DNA of 64,000 nt from Hellea sp. (GCA_028224375.1 JAOIVW010000005.1:1-64000), one strand, 5' to 3'. Positions 46,148 to 56,490 are shown, numbered from the stretch's first letter. A program made the numbers and translations. Notes: generated by a model from the letters alone, not told the origin.

Positions 46148-46514
46148 GTGAATATCCTGCTCTTTGCGGCGGGCATTCTCTCAATTTTATTGGGCTTAGT
46201 GCATTCCCTTCTGGGAGAGCGCCTTATTTTTAACGGCTGGCGCAAAACGCCGCCCGCCATATCGCGACCTCATCAAAACATCATCTGGGCCGCTGGCACC
46301 TCGGAAGTTTTTAGGCTTTGGAATTGGCGAGGCCTTGATTTCGATATCGTATCACGCTGATTTAATTGCTGCGCTTAAACCCGCTTTCATCAGCCTCATC
46401 ATTGGATTTAGTCTCTCAAGCCTTATGGTGCTTTATGCAACGCGGGGCAGACATCCAGGATGGATTGTGCTGCTGATTATTACGGTTTTGACAGGGCTTG
46501 CGATAAGGGTTTAG
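46148..46514 (+). pseudogene. Frameshifted small membrane protein (HSLLGERLIF family)
   Basis: The first frame starts at GTG 46148 and reads ILSILLGLVHSLLGERLIF. Near 46292 one base is missing (the frame should go on as WHLGSF), and near 46312 another is missing in a run of T. The third frame continues with FGIGEALISISYHADLIAAL and a hydrophobic helix to TAG 46512-46514. Restored, it would be about 121 residues with several helices, like an uncharacterised membrane family. Two single-base losses may be real decay or sequencing error, as one is in a T-run. Confidence 0.75.
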
Positions 46515-46906
46515 GCGGTAAAGATGCTATTGTCTGATTAACCCATCTGCGTAAACTGCCAAAATCTTAGTGGCTAAAAGCGTGCAAAGAAGGACGCTGG
46601 TAATGTTTGAAATTGCGGCGATATAGCACTCCGTAAAACATTCGTTATGTCTGCATTCGCACGAAAGTTACCGTTTTGAATAATTGGCTCTAATATTAGC
46701 AATAGGGATTATCGTGACCTCAGTTTGGGGGTCTAAGCATGGGTAATCGGTGAACATGGTTTGAGTTGAGCTCCTGATAGAACTGTAGCGTCGCGATAGC
46801 TTGAAAGGAGATTACGATAAAATACTTTATAGGATTAGGTGTTGCGCTAAGTTCGCTGGCGCTTTGCATTATTGGTGGTGAAGGTGAGATAGTTTTATAG
46901 CAGGCA
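46515..46906 (+). other. Degraded region between the membrane gene and the IS remnant
   Basis: About 390 bases without an intact gene. AAAGGAG at 46804 precedes a frame beginning at ATA 46817 (KYFIGLGVALSSLALCIIGG) that ends at 46900; it resembles the start of an exported protein with a lost ATG. No sdhB sequence was recognised. Confidence 0.5.
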
Positions 46907-47719
46907 ATGGATTGTGAGGTCGACGACGTTGTTGATTGTCTTACTCAGTTTGATCATCCGATTGTGCGTATTGGTTTTGAAGCTGGTACAATGAGTCAGA
47001 CATTGTTCCATGCATTGAAAGCGGCAGGCTATGATGTCGTATGTATGGAAGCCCGGCAAGTCTATGCGGCTTTGTCAGCCATGCGGAATAATACAGATAA
47101 GAACCACGCCAGAGGCATTGATCAGGTTCTGCGGTCAGGCTGGTACAATAAGGTCTATATCAAAAGTAACGAAGCCCATTATGACCGTTCATTACTGACG
47201 TTGCGGAAAGCAATTCTGCGTAAGAGCTTGGATCTGGAAGCTGAGATTAGAGGGCTGTTCAAGGTTTTTGGAATAAAATTTCCTAGTCACGTCAAACGCA
47301 ATCGCTGGGATGAAGCCGCCAGACCCGCTATCAAGGCTGACGAACGTTTGGCCTTAGCACTCGGGCCTATGTTGGATGCCTGGTTGACACTCCACAAAAC
47401 ATACCTTGAAATGGAGAAGGGGCTACGAGCTATCACAAACAAAGATTGAGTATGCCTGCGACTGCAGACAATACCTGGTGTCGGGCCAGTTGCAGCTCTT
47501 ACCTTTGAGGCTGGCGTAGATGACTCGACTCGTTTCAAATCATCCAGAATAGTAGCCGCTCATTTCGGTCACACGCCGAGACGCTTCCAATCTGGTGAGA
47601 TGGATAATATGGAGCGAATATCAAAGGCTGGTGATGCCAGTGTCAGAGGAGCCCTGTACTCTGCCGCGAAAGCGCATAAAAAAGGGGGTGAGACGAATCA
47701 CTTTTCTAAAAAACATTAG
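46901..47719 (+). pseudogene. IS110-family transposase remnant with internal stop
   Basis: The first part (IVRIGFEAGTMSQTLFHALK, then YDVVCMEARQVYAALSAM and NNTDKNHARGIDQVL) is the DEDD catalytic domain of IS110 transposases. A TGA at 47447-47449 stops it, most simply a CGA-to-TGA change, and the same frame goes on with TIPGVGPVAALTFEAG and GHTPRRFQSGEM, the Transposase_20 domain with the serine region. The N-terminal 40 or so residues are missing and the end is replaced after KAHKKGGE. The element is dead. It sits where sdhB would be expected. Confidence 0.88.
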
Positions 47720-47866
47720 GGATTTGCATTTCCCCAGCATATTTCTGCAATTTTACTCGCTGAGAGTTGCGCAGGCTTGCACCCTTTTTTGGAAATGCGA
47801 AAAAAGCAGGCGAAAAATGACAGTCCACGAAATCGCTTAAGTTGTTGAAATCGTTAGGAGGAATGG

Positions 47867-47942
47867 TGGCTCCGCAAGCAGGACTCGAACCTGCGACAAG
47901 CTGATTAACAGTCAGCTGCTCTACCAACTGAGCTATTGCGGA
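47867..47942 (-). tRNA. tRNA-Asn (GTT)
   Basis: 76 bases with encoded CCA. The acceptor stem TCCGCAA/TTGCGGA is perfect, the D arm has AGCTCAGTTGG, the anticodon loop CTGTTAA gives anticodon GTT, and the T arm has GTTCGAG. Confidence 0.96.
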
Positions 47943-48057
47943 ATAGACCATTCTGGGTAGGCGCGCCTCATAACAGAGTTTTCGGTGCAACGACAAGTCT
48001 AATTTGTTGCTTTTTGATAAAAAAGACAGACCCTGCAAAGCGCAACCTCGTTTGGCC

Positions 48058-48190
48058 AAAAAAAAGGGGAGCTACAAGAGCTCCCGAAGGTATTAGGTGA
48101 ATGGTGGGGTGTCTCCTAGAGAAGACAACACCCTTATTAACGAATAGGGTAAATTAAACGTTAACTTTGCACATTTAATTTGAGATTTGA
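48058..48190 (-). ncRNA. Candidate small RNA ending in an intrinsic terminator
   Basis: On the minus strand a 7-bp perfect stem (GGGAGCT/AGCTCCC, 48085-48067) is followed by a run of eight T, a strong terminator, but no minus-strand gene ends there; the next gene to the right on that strand (tldD) ends at 48581. Just upstream a second hairpin (GGGT-GTCT with AGAC-ACCC) occurs at about 48108-48137. No clear promoter was found and the 5' end is a guess. Confidence 0.42.
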
Positions 48191-48227
48191 TTCACAACAC
48201 TGGATAAAACCTTAAGAAAAGAGGATT

Positions 48228-48566
48228 ATGATGCGTGAAATCACCACTTATGCGGAATTTTGGCCCTATTATCTGCGCGAACATAGCCATCCCGCCACGC
48301 GGGGCTGGCATTATGTAGGCACGTCATTGGCGCTCTTAACCCTGTTTTTCATCATTTTCTTTGGTAAGTGGCTCTTGCTTCCCCTAGCATTTGTCTGTGG
48401 TTACTTCTTTGCTTGGGTCAGTCATGGGGTGATTGAAAAAAATAAGCCTGCGACCTTTACCTATCCGCTCTGGTCGCTGTTTTCTGACTTTAAAATGCTG
48501 TTTTGTTTCGTGACGGGACAGATGGGCCGTGAATTAGACAGGGCAGGCGTGGGCACAAGGTCGTGA
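48228..48566 (+). CDS. DUF962 / Mpo1-like protein
   Basis: 112 residues with two predicted helices. The N-terminal YYLREHSHPATRGWHYVGTSL and the later VSHGVIEKNKPATF carry the spaced histidines of the DUF962 family. A yeast member, Mpo1, is an iron-dependent dioxygenase that oxidises 2-hydroxy fatty acids; equivalence in bacteria is not established. Two ATGs in a row; the second (48231) is better spaced from AGAGG. Monocistronic. Confidence 0.85.
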   Translation: MMREITTYAEFWPYYLREHSHPATRGWHYVGTSLALLTLFFIIFFGKWLLLPLAFVCGYFFAWVSHGVIEKNKPATFTYPLWSLFSDFKMLFCFVTGQMGRELDRAGVGTRS

Positions 48567-48580
48567 TTCTGGGTCTTAAC

Positions 48581-49996
48581 TTAAACAGCACTACCCCCCA
48601 CCGTTAGATTCTCGACATACAGGCTCGGCTGCCCGACACCTACGGGCACGCCTTGGCCGGCTTTACCGCAGACGCCTATGCCGGGGTCGAGTTCCATGTC
48701 ATTGCCTATGTGCTTGATTTGGGTAAGCACTGTGGGGCCGTCGCCGATGAGGGTGACGCCTTTTAGCGGCTCTTCGACTTTGCCATTTCGTACGCGGTAA
48801 GCCTCGGTGCATTGGAACACGAATTTGCCGCTGGTGATATCGACCTGACCGCCGCCAAAATTGGTGGCATAAACTCCGTCTTTCAGCTCAGCGAGCATTT
48901 GCGCAGGGTCGGCCTGACCGCCCAGCATAAAGGTATTGGTCATGCGGGGCATGGGTGTGTGGGCGAAACTCTCGCGGCGGCCATTGCCTGTGGCGGGCAC
49001 GCCCAGCAGGCGCGCATTCATGCGGTCTTGCATAAAGCCTGTGAGGATGCCGTCTTCGATAAGTGTCGTGCAGGACGTTGGCGTACCTTCATCATCAATG
49101 GTCAGAGATCCGCGCCGACCCGGCAGCGTGCCGTCATCGACAACTGTCACGCCTATGCTGGCAACGCGCTCGCCAAGCATACCTGCAAAAGCCGATGTGC
49201 CTTTGCGGATGAAATCACCTTCAAGGCCGTGGCCCATGGCTTCGTGCAGCAAGACACCGGGCCAGCCGGGGCCGAGCACGACATCCATTTGGCCCGCAGG
49301 GGCGGGGACTGAACCGAGATTAACCTTCGCCCCGCGTAGGGCTTCTTTTGCAAGAGGTTTCCAAAATGCAGGATCGATATAAGAATCATAAGATTGGCGT
49401 CCGCCTGCTCCCGCATAACCATTTTCGCGGCGACCGTCTTTTTCAGCTGTGATAGAGATGTTGAGGCGGACGAGGGGACGGATGTCATCATAGCGCTCTC
49501 CGCCCGCGCGCATGATAGAGACAGCGCGGCGATTACCGCTCATGCTGACAGAGACTTGGACGACAGAGGAATCTAGTGCGCGGCAATAGGCATCTATTTC
49601 CTGCAAGAGCTCGACCTTCACGCCAAAGCCAGGCGAGGCAACGGGATCAATATCGGGATAAAGTTTCGTGTTGGTGCGCTGCGGCGAAGGGGCGGGCATG
49701 GCGTTATGACCGTCTTTGGCCATCACCACCGCATCCGCTGCGCGGGAGAGCGCGCCAGGGGTCAGTTCTGTGCTTTGGGCGAAGCCGCTCATTTCGCCCG
49801 CCACGCAGCGCAGGCCAAATCCGCGTGATGTGTCAAAGCTTGCCGTCTTTAACCGTCCATCATCAAAAGTGAGCGACTCAGAGGCGGAGCGTTCGATGAA
49901 AAGTTCGCCGTCATCGGCCTTATGCATGACCTGATCGACCTGTTCTTGCGCATTTTCGGGGGTAAGGTCACAGTCTTGGAAGACAAAATCAGACAT
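48581..49996 (-). CDS. tldD: Metalloprotease TldD
   Basis: About 471 residues from ATG 49996 (MSDFVFQDC); a GTG at 50023 is also in frame. The HEAMGHGLEGDFIRKG stretch is the HExxxH zinc motif of TldD. The N-terminal domain with SESLTFDDGRLKTASFD and a C-terminal IKHIGNDMELDPGIGVCGKAGQ complete the family. TldD works with TldE (PmbA) as a protease on unfolded peptides, and on microcin precursors in enterobacteria; TldE is not in the window. Divergent from the cytochrome oxidase genes. Confidence 0.95.
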   Translation of the reverse strand: MSDFVFQDCDLTPENAQEQVDQVMHKADDGELFIERSASESLTFDDGRLKTASFDTSRGFGLRCVAGEMSGFAQSTELTPGALSRAADAVVMAKDGHNAMPAPSPQRTNTKLYPDIDPVASPGFGVKVELLQEIDAYCRALDSSVVQVSVSMSGNRRAVSIMRAGGERYDDIRPLVRLNISITAEKDGRRENGYAGAGGRQSYDSYIDPAFWKPLAKEALRGAKVNLGSVPAPAGQMDVVLGPGWPGVLLHEAMGHGLEGDFIRKGTSAFAGMLGERVASIGVTVVDDGTLPGRRGSLTIDDEGTPTSCTTLIEDGILTGFMQDRMNARLLGVPATGNGRRESFAHTPMPRMTNTFMLGGQADPAQMLAELKDGVYATNFGGGQVDITSGKFVFQCTEAYRVRNGKVEEPLKGVTLIGDGPTVLTQIKHIGNDMELDPGIGVCGKAGQGVPVGVGQPSLYVENLTVGGSAV

Positions 49997-50170
49997 ATTG
50001 GGGCGCTTTTTGTAATTGAACACTTTATCTAGGGAAGTTCACGCGATAGACAAGCCACATAATGCGACAATCCGCGCGGCATTTGCACCTGCCATTCGCC
50101 CGCATGTTGGTTATAAACCGTTCAAACCGCGCGGGCTGAGTCTGCGTGCCATTTAATAATGAGATGTAAT

Positions 50171-51085
50171 ATGCGCTTAAAACGCCTTATTTTAGCCAGC
50201 TCCGCCACTTTTATCGCGATGTCGAGCACGGCATTTGCGGCAAAGCCCACAGAAGGTGGCTATTGGCTCCAAGAGGCAGCGACTCCCGTAATGGAAGATT
50301 TGCACTGGCTGCATAATTTCGTCTTCATTATTATCGTGGCGATTACGTTATTTGTGATGGTGCTGATGGGTTACATTATGTTCCGTTTTTCAGCGAAACG
50401 AAATCCTGTGCCCTCCAAAACGACACACCATGTTGGCCTCGAAGTGGCTTGGACGATTGTTCCTGTGATTATATTGCTGGTCATGGTCGTGCCGTCTATG
50501 CGTTTGCTCTACTTCCAAGATGCGCTGCCCGAAACGGAAATGACGATTAAAGCAACGGGGAATACCTGGAACTGGGAATATTCTTATCCTGACAATGAAG
50601 ATATTGAGGCTTTTATTTCAAATCCTCTAGAGAAAGACGAAGCGAAATTTATTGAGACCTACCTCAAAGACAACAATGTCGCCGAAGCCAGTGAATTTGG
50701 AGAACCTTATCTATTAGCAACAGACGCGCCTTTGGTTGTCCCTGTCGATACGAAGATCAAAGTCCTGATTACATCCTCCAATAATTTGCACAGTTTCTCG
50801 ATGCCGGCTTTCGGTATAAAGATGGACGCCGTGCCCGGCCGCATTAACGAGACGTGGTTTCAAGTGCTTCCGGGTAAGGAAGGCACTTATTACGGTCAAT
50901 GTTCAGAAATTTGCGGCGTTAAACACTACAAAATGCCAATCGAAATTCGCGTGGTTTCAAAAGCAGAATTTGCAGAGTGGGTTGCCAATGGCGCCGCGTC
51001 TCATAAGGACGAAGCTGTGCAGGCTTTTAACGATAAAAATAAAACAGCCAAGCTGGGCGGCGGCGTAACAGCCGCTCAGAAATAG
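50171..51085 (+). CDS. ctaC: Cytochrome c oxidase subunit II
   Basis: About 304 residues. A signal peptide ([20 protein letters not shown]) is followed by two transmembrane helices. The CuA site is complete: H in NNLHSFSMP and [13 protein letters not shown], giving two cysteines, glutamate, histidine and methionine. A charged insert around residue 155 ([13 protein letters not shown]) is typical of alphaproteobacteria. The start is at ATG 50171 or 50159 (four residues longer). It accepts electrons from cytochrome c and passes them to subunit I. Confidence 0.95.
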   Translation: MRLKRLILASSATFIAMSSTAFAAKPTEGGYWLQEAATPVMEDLHWLHNFVFIIIVAITLFVMVLMGYIMFRFSAKRNPVPSKTTHHVGLEVAWTIVPVIILLVMVVPSMRLLYFQDALPETEMTIKATGNTWNWEYSYPDNEDIEAFISNPLEKDEAKFIETYLKDNNVAEASEFGEPYLLATDAPLVVPVDTKIKVLITSSNNLHSFSMPAFGIKMDAVPGRINETWFQVLPGKEGTYYGQCSEICGVKHYKMPIEIRVVSKAEFAEWVANGAASHKDEAVQAFNDKNKTAKLGGGVTAAQK

Positions 51086-51095
51086 GAGAGAGAGC

Positions 51096-52727
51096 ATGGT
51101 AGCGATTCCTCACGGAGACGACCACGGCGGTGCTTATGGCGATGATAAGCCGGGCTTCTTTGCGCGCTGGTTTTATTCAACTAACCATAAAGACATTGGT
51201 ACGCTCTATTTGATTTTTGGTATAATCTCCGGCCTGATTGGCGGATATCTGTCCTTTATGATGCGTATGGAATTGGCCGCGCCTGGTATTAGCGTTTTCA
51301 ATTCAGAGCATGAATATCTGGTTTTTGCCTCTATGCACGGCCTTATCATGATCTTCTTCATGGTCATGCCGGCTTTGATTGGCGGGTTTGGTAACTGGTT
51401 TGTCCCGATTATGATTGGCGCGCCTGATATGGCGTTCCCGCGCATGAATAACCTCTCTTTCTGGCTTCTGCCGACGGCGCTTATCTGTCTTTTGATCAGT
51501 TTCTTTGTGCCAGGAGATGCCTCAGGCAACGGTTTTGGGGGAGGTTGGGTGATGTATCCGCCGCTTTCGACCAGCGGATCGCCTGGCCCCGCCTTTGATT
51601 TTATTATTATAGGCCTTCTGGCTGCAGGCTTCTCGTCTATCTTTGGCGCGATTAACTTTATCACGACCATCCTGAACATGCGCGCGCCGGGTATGACGAT
51701 GCATAAAATGCCGCTTTTTGCTTGGGCGGTTTTGGTCACAGCTTTCTTGCTGCTTTTGGCACTGCCTGTCTTGGCGGCCTCACTCTTTATGTTATTCACC
51801 GACCGTATTGACGGCGGTACGGGCTTCTTTGACCCGGCAATGGGCGGCGATCCTGAGATGTTCCAGCATTTGTTCTGGTTCTTTGGTCACCCTGAAGTTT
51901 ACATCATGATCCTGCCAGCCTTTGGTATTGTCTCGCACGTTGTCTCGACATTTTCTAAGAAGCCTGTCTTTGGTTATTTGGGCATGGCTTACGCGATGGT
52001 TGCGATTGGTGTTGTCGGTTTCGTGGTTTGGGCTCACCATATGTATACAGTCGGTATGGATGTTGACCTTAAGGCTTACTTCCTCGCCGCGACTCTTGTG
52101 ATTGCGGTTCCGACAGGCGTGAAAATCTTTTCATGGCTGGCGACGATGTGGGGCGGGTCTATTACCTTCTCTATTCCGATGCAGTGGGCTTTGGCCTTTA
52201 TCTTCCTCTTCGTGATTGGCGGCGTAACAGGCGTTATGCTGGCTAATGCGGGTGTCGATGTGGCGCTCCATGATACGTATTATGTGGTCGCTCACTTCCA
52301 TTACGTGCTGTCTATGGGCGCTGTCTTTGGTATCTTCTGCGGCTTCTATTACTGGTTCGGTAAAATGTCCGGCTATCTTTATAATAAGTGGCTCGCGGGT
52401 GCGCATTTCTGGCTCTTCTTTATTGGCGTTAATGTCATCTTCTTCCCGCAGCATTTCCTCGGGCTGAACGGTATGCCGCGCCGCTATATTGACTATCCGG
52501 AAGAGTTTGCACTTTGGAACCATGTATCCTCAGCAGGTGCGTTGATTACCCTCGCGGGTGTCTTCTTCTTCTTCGTGATGTTGATCGAAGCTTTTGTCCG
52601 CAGACGTCCGGCCGGCGACAATTATTGGGGCGAAGGTGCCACGACACTTGAGTGGACATTGCCGTCACCACCGCCGTTCCATATCTTCAATACGCTTCCC
52701 CGTATTGAGGAGAGCGATGAGCATTAG
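51096..52727 (+). CDS. ctaD: Cytochrome c oxidase subunit I
   Basis: 543 residues, twelve transmembrane helices. Heme/copper ligands are visible in [25 protein letters not shown] (H and the cross-linked tyrosine) and [27 protein letters not shown] is the standard start. AGAGAG precedes the ATG, ten bases after ctaC. The stop overlaps the GTG start of ctaB by one base. Confidence 0.97.
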   Translation: MVAIPHGDDHGGAYGDDKPGFFARWFYSTNHKDIGTLYLIFGIISGLIGGYLSFMMRMELAAPGISVFNSEHEYLVFASMHGLIMIFFMVMPALIGGFGNWFVPIMIGAPDMAFPRMNNLSFWLLPTALICLLISFFVPGDASGNGFGGGWVMYPPLSTSGSPGPAFDFIIIGLLAAGFSSIFGAINFITTILNMRAPGMTMHKMPLFAWAVLVTAFLLLLALPVLAASLFMLFTDRIDGGTGFFDPAMGGDPEMFQHLFWFFGHPEVYIMILPAFGIVSHVVSTFSKKPVFGYLGMAYAMVAIGVVGFVVWAHHMYTVGMDVDLKAYFLAATLVIAVPTGVKIFSWLATMWGGSITFSIPMQWALAFIFLFVIGGVTGVMLANAGVDVALHDTYYVVAHFHYVLSMGAVFGIFCGFYYWFGKMSGYLYNKWLAGAHFWLFFIGVNVIFFPQHFLGLNGMPRRYIDYPEEFALWNHVSSAGALITLAGVFFFFVMLIEAFVRRRPAGDNYWGEGATTLEWTLPSPPPFHIFNTLPRIEESDEH

Positions 52728-53713
52728 TGAGTAGCTCCTCTCATAACACTGATATAAAGGCTGCACCTTCGGGTGCAGCCTTTAATCCATCTGGTCTCTC
52801 TCTGGCCGAGCCGTCGGATTTCTTCGCGCTGATGAAGCCCCGCGTGATGAGCCTTGTGGTGTTTACGGCGTGGGCAGGCTTAGTCCTCGCGCCGGGCGTA
52901 ATACCGCTTTGGGCCGCAATTGCGTCCATTATCTGCATCGCCGCGGGGGCAGGGGCCTCAGGCGCGCTAAACATGTGGTATGACGCCGATATAGATGCGC
53001 AAATGTCTCGCACCAAGAAACGTCCTATCCCTCAAGGCAAAATGACGCCGCGTGCCGCCTTAGGCTTTGGCACAATCATCAGCGTCGCCTCTGTCTGGAT
53101 GCTCTACATTGCGTCCAATATGGTTGCCGCTGCCTTGCTCGCCTTCACTATCTTCTTCTACCTCGTCATATATACGATGTGGCTAAAACGCTCAACGCCG
53201 CAAAATATCGTCATAGGCGGCGCAGCAGGGGCGTTCCCGCCCATGATTGGTTGGGCCGCTGTGACAGGCGATATAACAGTCAATTCCGTCCTGCTCTTTA
53301 TGATTATCTTCATCTGGACGCCGCCCCACTTCTGGGCCCTCGCGCTCTATAAGACAGGGGATTACGGCAAGGTCGGTATTCCGATGATGCCAAATGTCAA
53401 AGGGCCTAAATCGACACGGAACCAAATCATGGGGTATTCCGTCCTCTTGGCGGTTATTGCCATCGCGCCCATTTTCACAGGACTAGCGGGCAATCTCTAT
53501 GCGGCTTTTGCGGTGTTGTTAAATATCGGCTTTTTGGCCCTGGCCTTCAAAGTCTGGAAATCCCGCGCAGGCGAAATAGCCGACAGTGCCGACGAAGCCT
53601 CGCTCTATGAAGTGAAGTCAGGCGACCGCGCCGCGAGAAACCTTTTCGCCTATTCGATTATCTATCTTTTCGCGACATTTGGCGTTCTCGCGGCTGAGGG
53701 GTTGTTAAGCTAA
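52727..53713 (+). CDS. ctaB: Protoheme IX farnesyltransferase
   Basis: Makes heme O from heme B, needed for heme A of the oxidase. 328 residues with about nine helices. [19 protein letters not shown] is the family start, [20 protein letters not shown] holds the first aspartate-rich motif, and [20 protein letters not shown] and [13 protein letters not shown] follow. GTG 52727 is the only workable start, since the next ATG is inside the conserved part. A 12-bp stem with TTCG loop lies within codons 11-19. Convergent with a minus-strand gene (4-base overlap). Confidence 0.96.
   Translation: MSSSSHNTDIKAAPSGAAFNPSGLSLAEPSDFFALMKPRVMSLVVFTAWAGLVLAPGVIPLWAAIASIICIAAGAGASGALNMWYDADIDAQMSRTKKRPIPQGKMTPRAALGFGTIISVASVWMLYIASNMVAAALLAFTIFFYLVIYTMWLKRSTPQNIVIGGAAGAFPPMIGWAAVTGDITVNSVLLFMIIFIWTPPHFWALALYKTGDYGKVGIPMMPNVKGPKSTRNQIMGYSVLLAVIAIAPIFTGLAGNLYAAFAVLLNIGFLALAFKVWKSRAGEIADSADEASLYEVKSGDRAARNLFAYSIIYLFATFGVLAAEGLLS
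52756..52783 (+). promoter_or_regulatory. Perfect hairpin with TTCG loop inside the ctaB start
   Basis: AAAGGCTGCACC (52756-52767) pairs exactly with GGTGCAGCCTTT (52772-52783) around TTCG, a very stable structure with a short T-run. It lies in the coding region, 29 bases after the ctaB start, where it could act as a partial terminator or block between ctaD and ctaB. Confidence 0.7.
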
Positions 53714-55563
53714 CCCGCTTTCTCCCGTGCGATATAGTTATTGATAATATGACCTAACACCGTCATCGGGACATTGCCGCCGAGAACAATCGCATCGTTA
53801 AAGCGGCGGAAATCAAATTTATCGCCAAGTTCTAACTCAGCTTTGTCGCGCAAGCGGTTAATCGCGGAGTGCCCGACTTTGTAACCGCAGGCCTGTCCGG
53901 GCCAGGCGCAGTAACGGTCAATCTCGCCGCGTACTTCATCGGGATTAGAGCCATTATTGGTCACGAACCACTCAATCGCTTGCTCGCGCCCCCACTGTTT
54001 TGCGTGAAGTCCCGTATCGACGACAAGACGGCAAGCTCTGAAAGCTAATGATTGCAAATAGCCCAAACGTCCCACGGGGAAATCATCATAGACACCAAGC
54101 TCATCTGCGATTTGCTGCGCGTAAAGCGCCCAGCCTTCGGAATAGGCATTAAAGGCCAGAAGCGAGCGGATAAGAGGCTGCTTGAACGTATATTCGCCTT
54201 GCCAGACATGACCCGGAATGGCTTCGTGATAGGTCAAATCAGCGAGGGTGAATTTATTGTGCAAATCTGTAGAGCGCAGATTAATCCAGAAGTGTCCGGG
54301 TTTAGTCCCGTCAATCGAGCCAGCCCCGCCATAGGCGCCGGGCGCGCCGGCTTCGACATCGGGGGCGATACGGGTGACTTCTAAGAAGCCTGGGACAAGC
54401 GTTTCAAAGGCTTGCGGCATACGCCCGCGAATATCTTCCACAGCGTCATTGATAAAATCCATAATCTCCGCGCGTCCAGGATCGCCCTCCTTAAAGAGAT
54501 AGCGCTCATCTTTACCAAGGGCCGTCATGCGGTCGCCAACGGTGCCTTTCGTATAGCCGATAGATTGCAGGATAGGTTCCATGCGGGCGTGAAGGCTCGC
54601 GAGTTCGTCCATCCCCATTTCATGCACCTCGTCGGGGGACATATTCGTAGTTGTCCCCGCACGCAGGGCCCAATCGTAATAGGCCTGCCCGTCAGGCTTG
54701 GCCCAAATTCCGGCATCTGATGTGGCTTGTGGGGCGAGCGCTTCGTGGGCGGCGATTTGGCGGTCAATGGCTGGGCCGATTTTGTCAATTGCGACAGCGG
54801 TTGCTTGCTCTGCAAAGTCACCATCAAATTTGGAGGCTAAAGTTTTTACAATACCCCAACTCTCAGGGTCTTTTGCCCGCGCGCCGCGAAGCTGACCTAA
54901 TGTTTTGGCCATGAGGAAGTCAGGCAGGATAACACCTTTCTCTCCGGCAATTCTTGTGCGGCCAGTCTCGCCATCAAGCTGCTCGGCATAGGCGCTCATC
55001 CGCGCTATATAGCTCTCAGCATCCTCAGCCGTCTCCAAGGCATGGGAGGAGTCCAGAAAGCTCGGTATCTCAACAAACGCGCCCGTATTTTGCGCCACGG
55101 CGTAAGGACTGTTGCGATAAGACCAGTTGGAATTAAGCAGCGCCATATCGCCATAAGGTAGGTTAAAGCCTTCGACGCTCATATCGAAAACAAAATTCAC
55201 GACCTCCATATTCAAAGCGTCGTCTGCTGGAAGCGTTTCAAGGTCAACAGCTTTCAAACGCGTGCGCATATCGCTGACATCGCGTTTAATCTTATCTTGA
55301 CCTTCAGCTGTGCGGTCTGTCAGGCGGGATTTCAGAGCAGCATATTTACCCTTATCAATGCCTGCACTCGACGCGCTCTCAGGATAAGCGTTGAGCATAA
55401 GATCGGTGGCTTGGCTTAGAAGCGATTTGACCGACTCACTTCCTTTTTCGGGTGCTGTCGTAATTGGCGCGGATGATTTATCCGTGCATCCCGTTAGGCC
55501 TACGACCGAAGTCGCGGCAGCGGCAGCTGAGGTTTGAAGAAGTGTTCGGCGGGAAAAGGTCAT
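53710..55563 (-). CDS. DUF885 family putative metallopeptidase
   Basis: 617 residues. The N-terminus [20 protein letters not shown] then LTGC has an arginine pair and a lipobox, so it is exported, probably by Tat, and anchored. [11 protein letters not shown] is the HExxxGH-type motif of DUF885, a large group of predicted zinc peptidases without a settled substrate. It lies on the opposite strand, with the next gene, between ctaB and the coxF-like gene. Confidence 0.87.
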   Translation of the reverse strand: MTFSRRTLLQTSAAAAATSVVGLTGCTDKSSAPITTAPEKGSESVKSLLSQATDLMLNAYPESASSAGIDKGKYAALKSRLTDRTAEGQDKIKRDVSDMRTRLKAVDLETLPADDALNMEVVNFVFDMSVEGFNLPYGDMALLNSNWSYRNSPYAVAQNTGAFVEIPSFLDSSHALETAEDAESYIARMSAYAEQLDGETGRTRIAGEKGVILPDFLMAKTLGQLRGARAKDPESWGIVKTLASKFDGDFAEQATAVAIDKIGPAIDRQIAAHEALAPQATSDAGIWAKPDGQAYYDWALRAGTTTNMSPDEVHEMGMDELASLHARMEPILQSIGYTKGTVGDRMTALGKDERYLFKEGDPGRAEIMDFINDAVEDIRGRMPQAFETLVPGFLEVTRIAPDVEAGAPGAYGGAGSIDGTKPGHFWINLRSTDLHNKFTLADLTYHEAIPGHVWQGEYTFKQPLIRSLLAFNAYSEGWALYAQQIADELGVYDDFPVGRLGYLQSLAFRACRLVVDTGLHAKQWGREQAIEWFVTNNGSNPDEVRGEIDRYCAWPGQACGYKVGHSAINRLRDKAELELGDKFDFRRFNDAIVLGGNVPMTVLGHIINNYIAREKAG

Positions 55564-55647
55564 GGCGAGTCATCTTTTTAGTGGAACGTGTAAAATGACA
55601 CGCGCGGAGCTTGTTGGCAAATGAGGATTGTGAAAGAGGAGGGCAGG

Positions 55648-56376
55648 CTAAGCAGGCGCGAAAATTTTTGGCAACGCGGTTAGAAGCGTTGAATAGTGCC
55701 CCTGCTTAGGTTCGATTATCAACTCTGTGCGGCCTGAGAGGGCTGACTTCAAGGCCTCCGCCATGGCTATAGGGGCCCAATTATCTAATCTACCATGATA
55801 GATGGTGACATCACATTGAACTTTCCCCAAGTCTTGCGCCCAAGGCTGAACATATTTAGCCAGGGTATGCCGATATGATTTTGCGTTATGGTGAAGAGAC
55901 TGGCGTAACCCGGCCGTTAAGCAGCTCACAAACACCGGATTATTAAGAAGGTCCTTATCAGCGTCGCAGCTTTCCGCGAACATGAGGGACATTAAGATTT
56001 TCGGCGCGATAAAAGCCATTGTGGATTGCATTGCCGTCAAGATTTTCAAGCCAACTTTGCTGGCACGGGCTGTTTTGAATATCGGGGCACCTGCCATGTT
56101 TTCCAAAAACTCGCCGAGTTCCAGAGGCGCCGCAGGTGATATAAGGACAATTTCAGAAATTTGACCAGGCCGCGTTGCTGCCATTTGCAACGCAGAAAAT
56201 GCGCCAAGTGAGAACGCGACAAGTCTCACCTTACCGTGTTTGGCGACAAAATCATCCAAGGCCTGAAAATCCAAAGGCGCAATCACTTTTGGAGACTGAG
56301 AGGCGGAAAGCCCTGCCATACGCAATTCATCACCGCTACCAGGCAGACCGTGAAAGTAAAGTGTGTTAGAATGCAT
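55648..56376 (-). CDS. Alpha/beta hydrolase
   Basis: 242 residues from ATG 56376 (MHSNTLYFHGLPGSGDEL); an upstream start adds four residues. HGLPGSGD begins the fold, VRLVAFSLGAFSAL is the nucleophile elbow with the first glycine changed to alanine, YHGRLDNWAP supplies the aspartate and GHYSTL the histidine. Cytoplasmic. Same strand as the DUF885 gene, with 84 bases between. Substrate unknown. Confidence 0.85.
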   Translation of the reverse strand: MHSNTLYFHGLPGSGDELRMAGLSASQSPKVIAPLDFQALDDFVAKHGKVRLVAFSLGAFSALQMAATRPGQISEIVLISPAAPLELGEFLENMAGAPIFKTARASKVGLKILTAMQSTMAFIAPKILMSLMFAESCDADKDLLNNPVFVSCLTAGLRQSLHHNAKSYRHTLAKYVQPWAQDLGKVQCDVTIYHGRLDNWAPIAMAEALKSALSGRTELIIEPKQGHYSTLLTALPKIFAPA

Positions 56377-56412
56377 CGGAAAAACCATAAAATCATTATA
56401 AATTTACAAGGC

Positions 56413-56490
56413 GGCGGAAACATCACCATCACCACGACAGCCCTCACTTCGTTCGAGCGGGTGATGTTGATGGTGAAGCGACATTCCGCC
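56413..56490. repeat. Imperfect inverted repeat
   Basis: GGCGGAA at 56413-56419 pairs with TTCCGCC at 56484-56490, and inside them CATCACC pairs with GGTGATG, with further CACCATC/GATGGTG complementarity. It lies between the hydrolase and the coxF-like gene and does not end in a T-run. Confidence 0.6.

Noticed and set aside
46817-46903. Small exported-protein-like frame after AAAGGAG
   Set aside because: It begins with ATA and is only 28 codons; no real start, so left as part of the degraded region.
48812-49382. Two plus-strand frames of 148-166 codons
   Set aside because: Both are shadows of tldD.
56413-56490. Possible terminator for the hydrolase or CRISPR-like repeat
   Set aside because: There is one hairpin only, with no T-run and no repeated spacing.
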